Source: Chitinophaga pinensis (GTDB lineage: Bacteria; Bacteroidota; Bacteroidia; Chitinophagales; Chitinophagaceae). From it: a stretch of DNA of 64,000 bases. This document shows, piece after piece, positions 27,619-36,718 of the stretch. The notes beneath the pieces were generated by a model. It did no database searches, had not been told where the DNA came from, and was given only the letters and a program-made list of their open reading frames with translations. The DNA is taken from assembly GCA_945876095.1 (NCBI GenBank), contig CAMCMP010000013.1:1-64000 (forward strand), read 5' to 3'. The translations under genes and the position numbers were made by a program. Positions within the stretch are counted from its first letter, which is position 1. Each line of letters starts with the position of its first letter.

Positions 27619-28890
27619 TTAAAGTCTTGAATCAATTAAGGTTTGGGGTAAAAACGATTTTGTATCAAATATTATAGACTTCCCTTTTTTTATTGAATTA
27701 TAATCAACGTTTAAAAATTCATTATGGCTTACAGCTAAAATAATCGAATCATATTTTTTAAATTTACTAATTAATTCAATTTTGTACTCCTTTAAAACAT
27801 CATTTTTGTCTGCATAGGGATCAAAAACCTCAACATTGATTGAAAATTTATTTAACTCGTTATAAATATCAACCACTTTTGAATTACGTATATCACTGCA
27901 ATTTTCTTTAAATGTTACACCAAGAATTAATACCCGTGCCTTTTTAATATTTATATTTTTCTGAAGCATTAATTTTACTACTTTGTTTGCTACAAAAATA
28001 CCCATATTGTCATTTACTCTTCTTCCACTTAAAATTACTTGAGGATAATAACCTAAACTTTCTGCTTTATGAGCTAAATAATATGGATCAACTCCAATGC
28101 AATGCCCGCCAACTAGACCTGGTTTGTATTGTAAAAAATTCCATTTGGTCCCAGCTGCTGCTAATACTTCATGAGTATCAATATTCATTCGATCAAAAAT
28201 TAAAGCTAATTCATTTACAAAAGAAATATTGACATCGCGTTGGGCGTTCTCTATAACTTTACTAGCTTCCGCAACTTTTATACTTGGGGCCAAATGCGTA
28301 CCTGCGGTTATAATACTTTGATACAATTCGTTTATTTCTTCTGAAATGGCTGGTGTCGAGCCCGAAGTGACTTTTTTAATTTTAGTTAAGGTATTCACTT
28401 TATCACCCGGGTTAATTCTTTCTGGAGAATAGCCACAGTAAAAATCTTGATTAAATGTTAAACCACTTGTTTTTTCTAAAACTGGCACACAATCCTCTTC
28501 TGTACAGCCGGGATAAACTGTAGATTCATAAATTACAATATCTCCTCTTTTTAATATTTTCCCTAGCATGGTAGTAGCTTTTAACAAAGGGGATAGATCT
28601 GGTTTTTTAAACTGATCAATGGGAGTAGGGACAGTTACAATAAAAATATTGCAAGTGTTTAAATCTTTGCCATTAGAAGAAAAGCTCAAACCAGCCCCTG
28701 TGGTTCCTTTAATAGCTTGTTGCATACTGTTTAAATCAGCTTCATTTGTACGATCTATACCATTATCTAATTCGGCTACTCGGATATTATCAATATCAAA
28801 ACCCAGGACATTGTATTTTTTCCCAAATTCAATTGCGAGCGGCAGCCCAACATAACCTAAACCTATGATTGCAATTTTTTTTGAATTCAT
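27619..28890 (-). CDS. tviB: UDP-N-acetylhexosamine 6-dehydrogenase (TviB/WbpA type)
   Basis: The NAD motif GLGYVGLPLA opens the protein when the ATG at 28890 is used. A frame extension to an ATG at 28932 adds 14 residues without similarity. The central GGHCIGVDPYYLAHKA holds the active-site Cys, and GVTFKENCSDIRNSK marks the C-terminal UDP-binding domain. Enzymes of this clade oxidise UDP-GlcNAc or UDP-GalNAc to the uronic acid. The gene is distinctly AT-rich compared with those downstream. A fragment of a second copy lies at 29789-29938, just beyond the GmhB-like gene. Confidence 0.88.
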   Translation of the reverse strand: MNSKKIAIIGLGYVGLPLAIEFGKKYNVLGFDIDNIRVAELDNGIDRTNEADLNSMQQAIKGTTGAGLSFSSNGKDLNTCNIFIVTVPTPIDQFKKPDLSPLLKATTMLGKILKRGDIVIYESTVYPGCTEEDCVPVLEKTSGLTFNQDFYCGYSPERINPGDKVNTLTKIKKVTSGSTPAISEEINELYQSIITAGTHLAPSIKVAEASKVIENAQRDVNISFVNELALIFDRMNIDTHEVLAAAGTKWNFLQYKPGLVGGHCIGVDPYYLAHKAESLGYYPQVILSGRRVNDNMGIFVANKVVKLMLQKNINIKKARVLILGVTFKENCSDIRNSKVVDIYNELNKFSINVEVFDPYADKNDVLKEYKIELISKFKKYDSIILAVSHNEFLNVDYNSIKKGKSIIFDTKSFLPQTLIDSRL

Positions 28891-29116
28891 TTTGTTTAAT
28901 GATAAATCCTTTTTTAAAACCCTTATGGCCATACCCCTTTTTTTGATAAATAGATAAAGAATACAATAAAAATATTTTTTTTACTCAACTCAAAAATGTT
29001 AAATACATAATATTAATTTCAAATCAATTAAATTATCATGAATGAATTCAGCAAGAAAAATATTATCAACTTAGACACCTGTAACTTTCTCATTAGAATG
29101 ATTTATTTTTTACACT

Positions 29117-29695
29117 CTATTTTTTAGAACACTGAGCTATAGGCAAACTTGGTAATGCCAATGAAAAATCGAATAAGTTTTCAAATTTATAATCGATCAA
29201 AGAAGATGGTAAATCTACTTTAATGTCAGATAACCCTAAAAAAATATTAACCATCCCTGCGTTTCTGCCAAATTCCATATCGCTTAATTGATCGCCTACC
29301 ATAATTGATTTTGTAAAATCAATTTTTGGAAATTTATTTTTGGCTTGTAAAGCCATCCCAGTTTTAGGTTTACGATTATTCGAATCATAATTAACATCAG
29401 CACAATAAAATATTTCATCAATCCTGCCTCCACGTTTTTGTATAGCCAGATGCATATTTAAATGTATATCCTTAAGGTCGAACTCTTTCATTAAACCAAG
29501 ACCAACTCCTCTCTGATTGGTAACTATTCCAATAAAAGAGAATATAGTTGACAAGCTAGCAATCGCTGCTATACTGCCAGGTATAAATCTGAATTCTTCC
29601 CATCGCTTAACATAGTCACTTTCTATTTTCTCATTAATTACCCCATCACGATCTAAGAAAAGAGACCAGCTTCTATCAATGTTAGATTTTTCCAC
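29117..29695 (-). CDS. gmhB: D,D-heptose 1,7-bisphosphate phosphatase-like HAD enzyme (GmhB family)
   Basis: The HAD-IIIA motifs are D15-R-D17-G-V-I-N, TNQRGVGLG, KPKTGM and VGDQLSDMEFG, which matches the GmhB/histidinol-phosphatase family. The cysteine-rich zinc loop of classical GmhB is reduced to a single Cys (FYCADVNYDSNNRKP), a known variation in the family. The reaction would remove the 7-phosphate (or 1-phosphate) of heptose bisphosphate between kinase and nucleotidyltransferase steps. The start codon is GTG at 29695. It sits apart from gmhA, between two UDP-sugar dehydrogenase sequences. Confidence 0.78.
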   Translation of the reverse strand: MEKSNIDRSWSLFLDRDGVINEKIESDYVKRWEEFRFIPGSIAAIASLSTIFSFIGIVTNQRGVGLGLMKEFDLKDIHLNMHLAIQKRGGRIDEIFYCADVNYDSNNRKPKTGMALQAKNKFPKIDFTKSIMVGDQLSDMEFGRNAGMVNIFLGLSDIKVDLPSSLIDYKFENLFDFSLALPSLPIAQCSKK

Positions 29696-29788
29696 TCTTA
29701 ATCTTTTCTAAAACTACGGGATTTAGTGTTTTTTTTATAGCCGTCAAAAATGAACTAAACCATTTAATAAGATTTTTATTCAAAAATA

Positions 29789-29938
29789 TTACTTCTTTGC
29801 CATAATAAAATAATTATTCAATTCATTTATTTTAGTAGTATATATATCAAACCCTACAACTAATTTTTTTACAAATTCAACTGCCAAAGGTAAACCAACA
29901 TAGCCAAGCCCAATGATTCTGATTTTATTTTTATTCAG
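29789..29938 (-). pseudogene. N-terminal fragment of a second UDP-HexNAc 6-dehydrogenase
   Basis: Reading the minus strand from about 29938, one frame gives about 47 codons containing K-I-R-I-I-G-L-G-Y-V-G-L-P-L-A-V-E-F and then VVGFDIYTTKINEL. This lines up with the start of the intact enzyme at 27619-28890 (KIAIIGLGYVGLPLAIEF...GFDID...AEL). There is no ATG in the frame, a stop follows at 29789-29791, and the rest of the gene is gone. The fragment overlaps the last bases of fcl. It is best explained as a remnant left by recombination or insertion of the gmhB segment. Confidence 0.8.
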
Positions 29939-30866
29939 TATTTAATAGACCATTTACTTCTTTTATTGTCTTTATTAATCCTTTTTTTAAATCAATTATA
30001 GGGTGCCAGCCAAGATTGTTAATTTTGATAGTATCTATTAACTTTCTAGGAGTTCCATCAGGCTTTGTTGTATCAAATACAAGCTGCCCTTTGTATCCAA
30101 CTTCTGAAACAATCAATTCTGATAATTCTTTTATAGAAATATCTTTACCGCAGCCTATATTGATTACTCCCTGTTCATTATAGTTCTGTAATAAGAAATA
30201 GCAAGCGTCTGTTAAATCATCAACATGCAAAAACTCCCTTTTAGGTTTACCAGTTCCCCAAACAGTTACTGTAGACTCTTTGTTCTTTTTTGCTAGAACA
30301 ATCCTTCTAATAAGCGCAGGGAAAACATGTGAATTTTCGGGATGATAATTATCATTTGTGCCATACAAATTAGTAGGCATTGCAGAGATAAAATTACAAC
30401 CATGCTGTGCTCTATAGCTATCACACATTTCAATGCCAGCTATTTTAGCAATTGCATAAGGTTGATTAGTTGGCTCCAAATAACCACTTAATAAGTATTC
30501 TTCTTTTAATGGCTGTGGCGCCATTTTAGGATAAATACATGAGGAGCCTAAAAACAACAATTTTGTAACTTTATTCAGATATGCTGCATGAATAATATTT
30601 GCTTCTATCATCAAGTTGTCATAAATGAATTCTGCTCTGTAAGTATTATTAGCGTGTATACCACCTACTTTAGCAGCAGCTAGTATTACATAAGAAGGCT
30701 TTTCTTTTTCAAAAAAATCATTAACTGCTTGTTGATTTCTTAAATCTATGTCGCTAGATGTTCTTGTAACAATATTGTTATAACCTTCATTTCTTAATTT
30801 ACGTTCTAAACCAGAACCAACCATTCCTCTATGTCCAGCAATATATATTTTAGCAGTTTGTTCCAT
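29931..30866 (-). CDS. fcl: GDP-L-fucose synthase
   Basis: The GxxGxxG motif is GHRGMVG (11-17), the active site is GSSCIYP with Y137-AIA-K141, and the family hallmarks [11 protein letters not shown] and [19 protein letters not shown] are present. The enzyme performs the 3,5-epimerisation and 4-reduction of GDP-4-keto-6-deoxymannose, giving GDP-L-fucose. It starts 3 bp after gmd, the enzyme for the preceding step, so the pair is a standard two-gene unit. Length (311 residues) is normal. Confidence 0.95.
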   Translation of the reverse strand: MEQTAKIYIAGHRGMVGSGLERKLRNEGYNNIVTRTSSDIDLRNQQAVNDFFEKEKPSYVILAAAKVGGIHANNTYRAEFIYDNLMIEANIIHAAYLNKVTKLLFLGSSCIYPKMAPQPLKEEYLLSGYLEPTNQPYAIAKIAGIEMCDSYRAQHGCNFISAMPTNLYGTNDNYHPENSHVFPALIRRIVLAKKNKESTVTVWGTGKPKREFLHVDDLTDACYFLLQNYNEQGVINIGCGKDISIKELSELIVSEVGYKGQLVFDTTKPDGTPRKLIDTIKINNLGWHPIIDLKKGLIKTIKEVNGLLNTE

Positions 30867-30868
30867 GC

Positions 30869-31957
30869 TTATAATCCACTTTTTTTAATATACAATTCCT
30901 TCTTAAATAAAGAAACATCACTTGAAACCATTTCTTTTACTAGCGCTGCTAAATCATATTTAGGTTTCCAACCTAATTGAGTCTTTGCTTTTGTAGGGTC
31001 TCCAATTAATAAATCAACCTCGGTTGGTCGGTAGTATTTTGAGTCTACTTTAACGACCACTTTGTCTTCTTCCAATTTATATTCACCATTATTTTTTAAA
31101 ACATAACCCTCTTCTGCTTCATCCTTTCCTCTAAATCCTAATTCAATTCCTAACTCTGCAAAACTCATTTTTACAAAATCACGAATGGTTGTAGTGATCC
31201 CTGTTGCTAAAACAAAGTCTTCCGGTTTTTCTTGTTGCAATATCAAATACATTCCTTCTATGTAATCCTTTGCATGTCCCCAGTCTCTTTTGGCATCTAA
31301 ATTTCCCAAGTATAAACAATTGTCCATTCCTAAAGCAATTTTTGCAGTTGCTCTTGTGATTTTTCTTGTTACAAAAGTTTCCCCTCTTTGTGGTGACTCG
31401 TGATTAAACAAAATACCATTACAAGCATACATATTATAAGCTTCTCTATAGTTTACAGTAATCCAATATGCATATAGTTTTGCAACAGCATATGGTGAAC
31501 GTGGATAGAATGGCGTAGTTTCAGATTGAGGAACTGCTTGTACTAAACCATACAATTCAGAAGTAGATGCTTGGTATATTTTTGTTTTCTTTATTAAGCC
31601 CAATAATCGAACTGCCTCTAAAATTCTAAGGGTGCCAATTCCATCAGCATTCGCTGTATATTCAGGTTCTTCAAAGCTTACATGTACATGACTCATTGCT
31701 GCCAAGTTATAGATCTCATCTGGCTGAACTTCTTGAATAATTCTAATTAAGTTGGTACTATCAGTTAAGTCACCGTAATGCAAATGGAGGTGTCTATGAG
31801 GTGTATGAGGGTCCTCGTAGATATGGTCGATTCTCTGCGTATTAAACAGCGAAGACCTTCTTTTGATACCATGTACTTCGTAACCTTTGTTCAATAAAAA
31901 CTCAGCTAAATACGCTCCGTCTTGACCAGTAATTCCTGTAATAATTGCTTTTTTCAT
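30869..31957 (-). CDS. gmd: GDP-mannose 4,6-dehydratase
   Basis: [15 protein letters not shown] at the N-terminus, the [15 protein letters not shown] cofactor/substrate region, and the QASTSELYG plus YAVAK active-site elements identify this as Gmd. The enzyme converts GDP-mannose to GDP-4-keto-6-deoxymannose, the branch point for fucose, rhamnose and perosamine. It is 362 residues long and complete, and Fcl follows directly. A 317-bp gap precedes it, which contains a perfect dyad at 32103-32131 that might control this part of the locus. Confidence 0.96.
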   Translation of the reverse strand: MKKAIITGITGQDGAYLAEFLLNKGYEVHGIKRRSSLFNTQRIDHIYEDPHTPHRHLHLHYGDLTDSTNLIRIIQEVQPDEIYNLAAMSHVHVSFEEPEYTANADGIGTLRILEAVRLLGLIKKTKIYQASTSELYGLVQAVPQSETTPFYPRSPYAVAKLYAYWITVNYREAYNMYACNGILFNHESPQRGETFVTRKITRATAKIALGMDNCLYLGNLDAKRDWGHAKDYIEGMYLILQQEKPEDFVLATGITTTIRDFVKMSFAELGIELGFRGKDEAEEGYVLKNNGEYKLEEDKVVVKVDSKYYRPTEVDLLIGDPTKAKTQLGWKPKYDLAALVKEMVSSDVSLFKKELYIKKSGL

Positions 31958-32102
31958 GTATATTATTTTTTAAAATAAAGTTCGTAAATGAGCACATACA
32001 GCGTATTTTTCAATATTTTTCAACAACCTATAAACAAAAAATTAAACATATAAAGCAATTGATTATCAGCTTATTAATGTTTTGTGATTATCTTCGGATA
32101 TT

Positions 32103-32131
32103 AAATATTAGTGTGGACCACACTAATATTT
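32103..32131. promoter_or_regulatory. perfect 14-bp-arm dyad in the wzz-gmd gap
   Basis: The 317-bp gap 31958-32274 has no gene and is AT-rich. Within it, AAATATTAGTGTGG and its exact reverse complement are separated by a single A. As DNA this is a near-continuous 29-bp palindrome, the kind of site bound by a dimeric regulator. As RNA it would form a 12-bp stem with a 5-base loop. A T-run follows on the plus strand but not in the direction of the operon, so a simple terminator for wzz is unlikely. I saw no second copy in the window. Confidence 0.5.
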
Positions 32132-32274
32132 TTATCATCGCCTCGTTCCCCCTTTTCACTCAGCTTAGAATTTCAATTTTATATGATTTCTACATTTTAA
32201 TTACAAAATTCTCGCTTCAAAAAAACTCCATAGAACCGCTAGATTAGCTGAAGTAATTAAATATTTGTATAATC

Positions 32275-33360
32275 TTATACTAAAATCCCCCTAATCAACT
32301 TTCTAAACACCAACCCCAGCACCATTAAAAACCCTGCCAAAAAACCTCCTAACTTAATACCCTTAGCCTTGCCAAATTTTTCCTTTTTTAACGGCAGTAT
32401 CGGCCGGTCAATAACTTGTATCAATGGTGTTTCCTTTCGCAAGGTAACCTTGGCCATTTCGGTTTGCTGAACTAGTACGGTAAGTATTGCGGTGTTAGCC
32501 TGCACATCTACCTGTCTGCGGGCAGAAGGTACTCGTTGAACATTCAATGCTGGATTAAGGCCAAAGGTATTGTCATTGGCAACCGCTACTCCAGTAATCG
32601 CTCCATTTAACTCTTGCCTGATAGAATCTGTCTGCCTTTCCAAAATTGCCATATTCAAATTGGCCTTTTTACTCTTCGTCTGCACATAAAAATCCGATAC
32701 CTCCTTTGCAATCGCTTCTGTAAAAGATTTTGCAAAAAGCTCATCCATTGATTTTACCTCCACGCTGATAATAGAAATTTTTTTATCCTTTTGAGAAACT
32801 ACTAATCCGTTTTTAGACAAATCGGCATACATTACTCCCATAATACTATCCTGCACTCTTGTGAACTTATCTCTGTCTGCATTGGGTAAAAACTGGATAC
32901 TTTCATACCCTTCTTTCTTTGCCCAAGCCTTTCGCCATTGCGCATTTTGAATATACCATTCGGCATAGGAGACAGTTTTTCCATTCACGGCAACTGGCTT
33001 CAATAAGGTTTGCTCTACCATCCGGCGAGACTTAAATAATTCTAATAAATTAGTCCCTGAAAAGATCCCCCCCGCACTTCCACCCATATCAATCCCAAAC
33101 TGACTAGCTAGTCCCAATGCACCACTCAATCCTCCACCGCCCGATTTTTCATCTTCCAATACAAATGATAAAGTGGCTGTATAAACAGGCTTATCTTTTA
33201 GTGCATATGCCAAGCCAATGCTAGCGCCGAGGATTCCTGCTAATCCAATAATCATCCATTTGGATAATAGATAGGTAAACCATTCCTTTAATTTGATGAG
33301 AAGTTCTTTAAGGCTGATTTCATCTTCAGCAGCTATAGGAGATATGTTTGGGTCAGTCAT
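32275..33360 (-). CDS. Wzz-type chain-length determinant protein without kinase domain
   Basis: The 361-residue protein has an N-terminal span at about 36-54 and a C-terminal span at about 340-357 enclosing a large periplasmic region. The region includes VYTATLSFVLEDE near the first span (Wzz domain) and TPLIQVIDRPILPLKKEK before the second (GNVR-like end). There is no C-terminal Walker/BY-kinase domain, so it is the Wzz form and not a full Wzc. It sets polymer length and works with the SLBB exporter encoded upstream. A heptamer-repeat segment of about 250 bp separates the two genes. Confidence 0.85.
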   Translation of the reverse strand: MTDPNISPIAAEDEISLKELLIKLKEWFTYLLSKWMIIGLAGILGASIGLAYALKDKPVYTATLSFVLEDEKSGGGGLSGALGLASQFGIDMGGSAGGIFSGTNLLELFKSRRMVEQTLLKPVAVNGKTVSYAEWYIQNAQWRKAWAKKEGYESIQFLPNADRDKFTRVQDSIMGVMYADLSKNGLVVSQKDKKISIISVEVKSMDELFAKSFTEAIAKEVSDFYVQTKSKKANLNMAILERQTDSIRQELNGAITGVAVANDNTFGLNPALNVQRVPSARRQVDVQANTAILTVLVQQTEMAKVTLRKETPLIQVIDRPILPLKKEKFGKAKGIKLGGFLAGFLMVLGLVFRKLIRGILV

Positions 33361-33366
33361 TTTTAT

Positions 33367-33592
33367 TTATGATTTATATGTCTGATTTATATGTCTGATG
33401 TATGATGTCTGATGTATGATTTTTTTATGGACAACCATTATTATTTTTTGAAATATTACTATTTATCTGTCAAATATAAAAATCAGACATCTAATTTGAT
33501 TATCAATTTTCATTCTATATTACTTGATAGGTGTCAAGTATAAAAAAATAAAAAAATCAGACATCAGACATCGAAAAATCAGACATCTAAAT
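33367..33592. repeat. inverted arrays of a 7-bp word (GTCTGAT type) between exporter and wzz
   Basis: From 33379 onward the words TGTCTGA and TGTATGA alternate; four run head-to-tail without a gap from 33392 to 33419. On the other side (33481-33490 and 33556-33588) the complementary word ATCAGAC occurs at least four times, twice directly in tandem. The two arrays face each other across AT-rich DNA and could fold into a slipped hairpin. The same layout with a different 7-bp word recurs at 36481, 40619 and 48798. Confidence 0.75.
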
Positions 33593-33608
33593 AACTCGTC
33601 AATTATTC

Positions 33609-36077
33609 TTACAACTTCAATATCGCAATCACCACCCCAGCTAAACTTACCAATCCACTGGTGAGACCTACTATCTCTGCAGTGCTCGATGTTTTCTTAT
33701 CGGATGCTTTCGGTACCACAATTTCACTGCCCGGCTTTACTTTTGGATAGGACCTTACAAAGAAATAACTACGCGTTCTGGCCGCTCTTCCATTGGCGTA
33801 TACGATGTAGGCCCTTTTTTTAAGTGCAGATGGACTATAGCCACCAGCAGCACTGATATAATTTACAAAACTTTTTCCTTCTTCATAGGGCACCTGAGTG
33901 GACAATAATACTTCGCCACTGATTTTAATTTGCCCCTCAAACTTTGGAATATATAATTCGTCTTTAGGATGCAATATCAAATCATTCACTCCACCCGGAT
34001 TTTTTATAATTTTTGCTAAATCAATCGAAACCTTGTCAAATTCTTGCAGAATTTCCTCTGTGATGTCATCCGCTCCAGTTGAATCCTTCACCGCCTTCTT
34101 CAACTTTTTTGCTGTCTCCTGTGCTTTTAATTTTTCTTGATCCGTTTTATATCTTTTAATAAATGCTCCTTCTGCATAAGCATCCGGCGTTAAGCCTCCT
34201 GCCCTTTTTAATAACTCACTCACTCTTTCATTGCGATTGCTTAATACATAAGGTCCAGCGTATTGCACCTGCCCCATAATGCTGACCGATTCAGGTAAAA
34301 CATATCCCGCCTTCCGCCTTACCGTAATTACATCAAATGGTTGTAAAACAATATTGTTAGCAGCAGCTGAATTAAGCTCGCCCTGACCATCAATGCTTGC
34401 AATAAGGATCAAACTAGCCCCATTATCTCCCAACTGGATTGAATCCCTTTTTATTAAACGTGCAATCTCAACCGTTTTGTAAGCTGCATCAGAAAAGCCT
34501 CCTGCTTGTACTATCAAATCTTTTACAGATAACTTGTCTACAAAATCATATTGCCCCGGCATCCTTACCTCTCCCTGAATCGTTACCTTAAATGTATCGC
34601 GCATATCTAATACCGAACTAATCAATACCTCATCTTCTCTTTGCAATACACTATTATTAGCTGCATCACCCGCCAAAGCCTTGCGGACATCGAAAGAAAT
34701 AATAGATCTTGTTAAGTCTTCCTGCAGACGAATAATCTGTCCACGCCCTATAAAGGCATCTTCTTTTAATCCATCCGCCTTTCTTATTAGTTCCGCCACA
34801 GTTAAGCCCTGACTCAATCCATACACATCGGGTCTAAATACTGCCCCTGTAATACGCACCCGATTGGCAAAACGATTTAATATTTTAGAAGCCACTACTA
34901 CATCACCCGTTTGTGGTTGATACTTACTGTATTCCACTGCCTCCAAGTCGGCTACCTTGCGCTCCTTATCATTGCGTTGAAATATTTTTACTGAAGATTG
35001 ATAAGCTGTATCCGTAAAGCCCGAAGCAAAATCTAATATGCTAGCAAAACTTTCCCCTGGCAAAATCTCAAATATACCCGGCCGCTTTACCTGCCCCTGT
35101 AATTCCATTCTTTTTTTATAAGCCGGCACGCGTATCACATCATTGTCTTGCAATCCGATATTATCCGTTTGATCGCCATGCATTAAAAAACGATACAAAT
35201 CAATCGTCTTAAACAGCTTATTATTTCTCACCAATTCTATTTCACGAAAACTTCCAAATGCTGACGGTCCGCCTGCTACATACAAGGCATTAAAAACTGT
35301 ACTTAAAGAAGATAAATTATAATTGCCCGGATGATTGGTGCCAATAACCGTAACCTTAATACTGCGTATCTTACTTAGTGTAACTGACAATTTAGATCCT
35401 CCTGAACGCAAGTAAGAATAAACACTATTGCCCATAATCGATTTCAACTTTTGCGTAGCCGCCTCTATCGTTAGACCCGCTACTTTAATTTGTCCAACGT
35501 TGGGCACTAAAATATTTCCTTCTGCAGACACCAACAATTCTCCATTGTATTCTTGCACCCCATACACAGAAACTTGAATCTGATCATCAGGCCCTAACAC
35601 ATAATTCAATGGCGTAGCCAATTTCATATTGGGTTCAAAATTGGGTGCAACGGCAGTAAACAATTCTGATCCAAAAATGAGTGGATCAATTAATGGCTTT
35701 ACCTTTTTTTCTTCATCATAATTTCCTGTATCTAGTGAGTCGCTGCTATTGTTGGTTTTTAAAGTATTGGTAGGTGGTTTATTAATAGGCGTTTTCAATT
35801 TGCCAGTGCCAGTTGCTTCTCCCGTTGCTTCTAATCTAAGTTTCAATTTAGCAAATTCAGCTTTTGACATTCCCTTTGCAATGGCAGCCTGTTCGGCTTG
35901 CTCAATGGGCATGCCTGAACTAGTCAATTGTGCTTTCAGTTTGGCAATGTCGCCATCGCTCATTTGATCTACTTTCACCTGGCTTAAATCTTTTCCTTTT
36001 AAAATGTCTTGAGCAGATATTGTGCTCGCCAGAGATAGGAAAATTAGAATTATGAGGGTAGATAGAATTTTTTTCAT
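33609..36077 (-). CDS. SLBB-domain polysaccharide export protein (Wza/OPX-like)
   Basis: With the ATG at 36077 the protein has 822 residues and a clean signal peptide (hydrophobic core, cleavage after LASTISAQ). The frame extends further only from a TTG and adds no similarity. A poly-export domain begins around LNYVLGPDDQIQVSVYG, and a series of SLBB repeats follows, recognisable by repeated patterns such as V-K-R-P-G-x-F/Y-E. A hydrophobic C-terminal segment (about 800-822) may be a membrane anchor. It forms the outer-membrane or periplasmic channel for the polymer and is followed by the Wzz-like gene. Confidence 0.9.
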   Translation of the reverse strand: MKKILSTLIILIFLSLASTISAQDILKGKDLSQVKVDQMSDGDIAKLKAQLTSSGMPIEQAEQAAIAKGMSKAEFAKLKLRLEATGEATGTGKLKTPINKPPTNTLKTNNSSDSLDTGNYDEEKKVKPLIDPLIFGSELFTAVAPNFEPNMKLATPLNYVLGPDDQIQVSVYGVQEYNGELLVSAEGNILVPNVGQIKVAGLTIEAATQKLKSIMGNSVYSYLRSGGSKLSVTLSKIRSIKVTVIGTNHPGNYNLSSLSTVFNALYVAGGPSAFGSFREIELVRNNKLFKTIDLYRFLMHGDQTDNIGLQDNDVIRVPAYKKRMELQGQVKRPGIFEILPGESFASILDFASGFTDTAYQSSVKIFQRNDKERKVADLEAVEYSKYQPQTGDVVVASKILNRFANRVRITGAVFRPDVYGLSQGLTVAELIRKADGLKEDAFIGRGQIIRLQEDLTRSIISFDVRKALAGDAANNSVLQREDEVLISSVLDMRDTFKVTIQGEVRMPGQYDFVDKLSVKDLIVQAGGFSDAAYKTVEIARLIKRDSIQLGDNGASLILIASIDGQGELNSAAANNIVLQPFDVITVRRKAGYVLPESVSIMGQVQYAGPYVLSNRNERVSELLKRAGGLTPDAYAEGAFIKRYKTDQEKLKAQETAKKLKKAVKDSTGADDITEEILQEFDKVSIDLAKIIKNPGGVNDLILHPKDELYIPKFEGQIKISGEVLLSTQVPYEEGKSFVNYISAAGGYSPSALKKRAYIVYANGRAARTRSYFFVRSYPKVKPGSEIVVPKASDKKTSSTAEIVGLTSGLVSLAGVVIAILKL

Positions 36078-36275
36078 GCTATATAAAATAAGGTGTTTTG
36101 TAAAGGTCTGACTTATTTGAGATGTTTTTAAATTAAGGGTAATGTTTTGGTGAATTGGCAAAATGCGAGCAGTTTACCCTCAATATACTGTGATTTATAC
36201 TCGAATAATTCAATGTCAGTTTTCAATTATCCATTGACCATTCCCCTTTCTAAGTATTCATTCAATCTTTTTTTC

Positions 36276-36461
36276 TCATACTTTTCGCCTCCTCAGCCGG
36301 CGGGCTGCGTAACTGCAACGCCGCTGCTTTTGCTTCTTTCACAAAATTTGCTGCGCCATTTTGTGAATTCCTCCTCCGTCGGAACCGAACCAAAAGAGGC
36401 GGCTTATGCAATTACTGGTGATAAATCAACTGATTTTCGAGGGCCTATTTAAAATTCGATT
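36276..36461 (+). repeat. R1 dispersed repeat, copy a
   Basis: This copy of about 185 bp starts near CAGCCGGCGGGCTG and continues through AACGCCGCTGCTTTTGC, GCGCCATTTTGTGAAT, GAACCAAAAGAGGCGG and ends near TTTTCGAGGGCC. It matches copy b (39845-40023) almost base for base except a short variable stretch in the middle. It lies in the 640-bp gap between the exporter gene and the regulator gene. Open frames read across it are repeat-derived and not credible genes. Confidence 0.85.
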
Positions 36462-36480
36462 TTGACTGATGAATGTTTTT

Positions 36481-36614
36481 GTGAATGGTCAATAGTGAAT
36501 GGTGAAAATACGACCAACTTCTTTCTTATCTAATGAGATTTTTTCTCTACAATTTAATAAGAGTTTTCAAATCGCCATACTCTATTCACCATTGCCCATT
36601 GACCATTCACCACG
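36481..36614. repeat. inverted arrays of a 7-bp word (GGTGAAT type)
   Basis: The left arm at 36481-36508 is built from GTGAAT, GGTCAAT, AGTGAAT and GGTGAA units. The right arm at about 36592-36614 reads ATTCACC, ATTGCCC, ATTGACC, ATTCACC, which are complements of the same words. About 85 bp of AT-rich DNA separate them. A shorter run (ATTATCC, ATTGACC, ATTCCCC) lies at 36222-36244. No gene overlaps. Confidence 0.75.
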
Positions 36615-36718
36615 ACGGCACGGCTTCGCCCCTCTCAGTCCCATCGGTTTTGATGGTTGATAGTTTACTATTATATATTGAAATATAGTTTTGCCGATTA
36701 CTGTTGGTAATTGGGCTA

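Noticed and set aside
33367..33592. Possible CRISPR array because of short repeated words
   Set aside because: Units are only 7 bp and adjacent, with no spacers of constant length and no cas genes.
36147..36452. 101-residue plus-strand frame over R1 copy a
   Set aside because: The frame is made of repeat sequence. Copy b gives a different protein in its middle, and there is no promoter or ribosome site.
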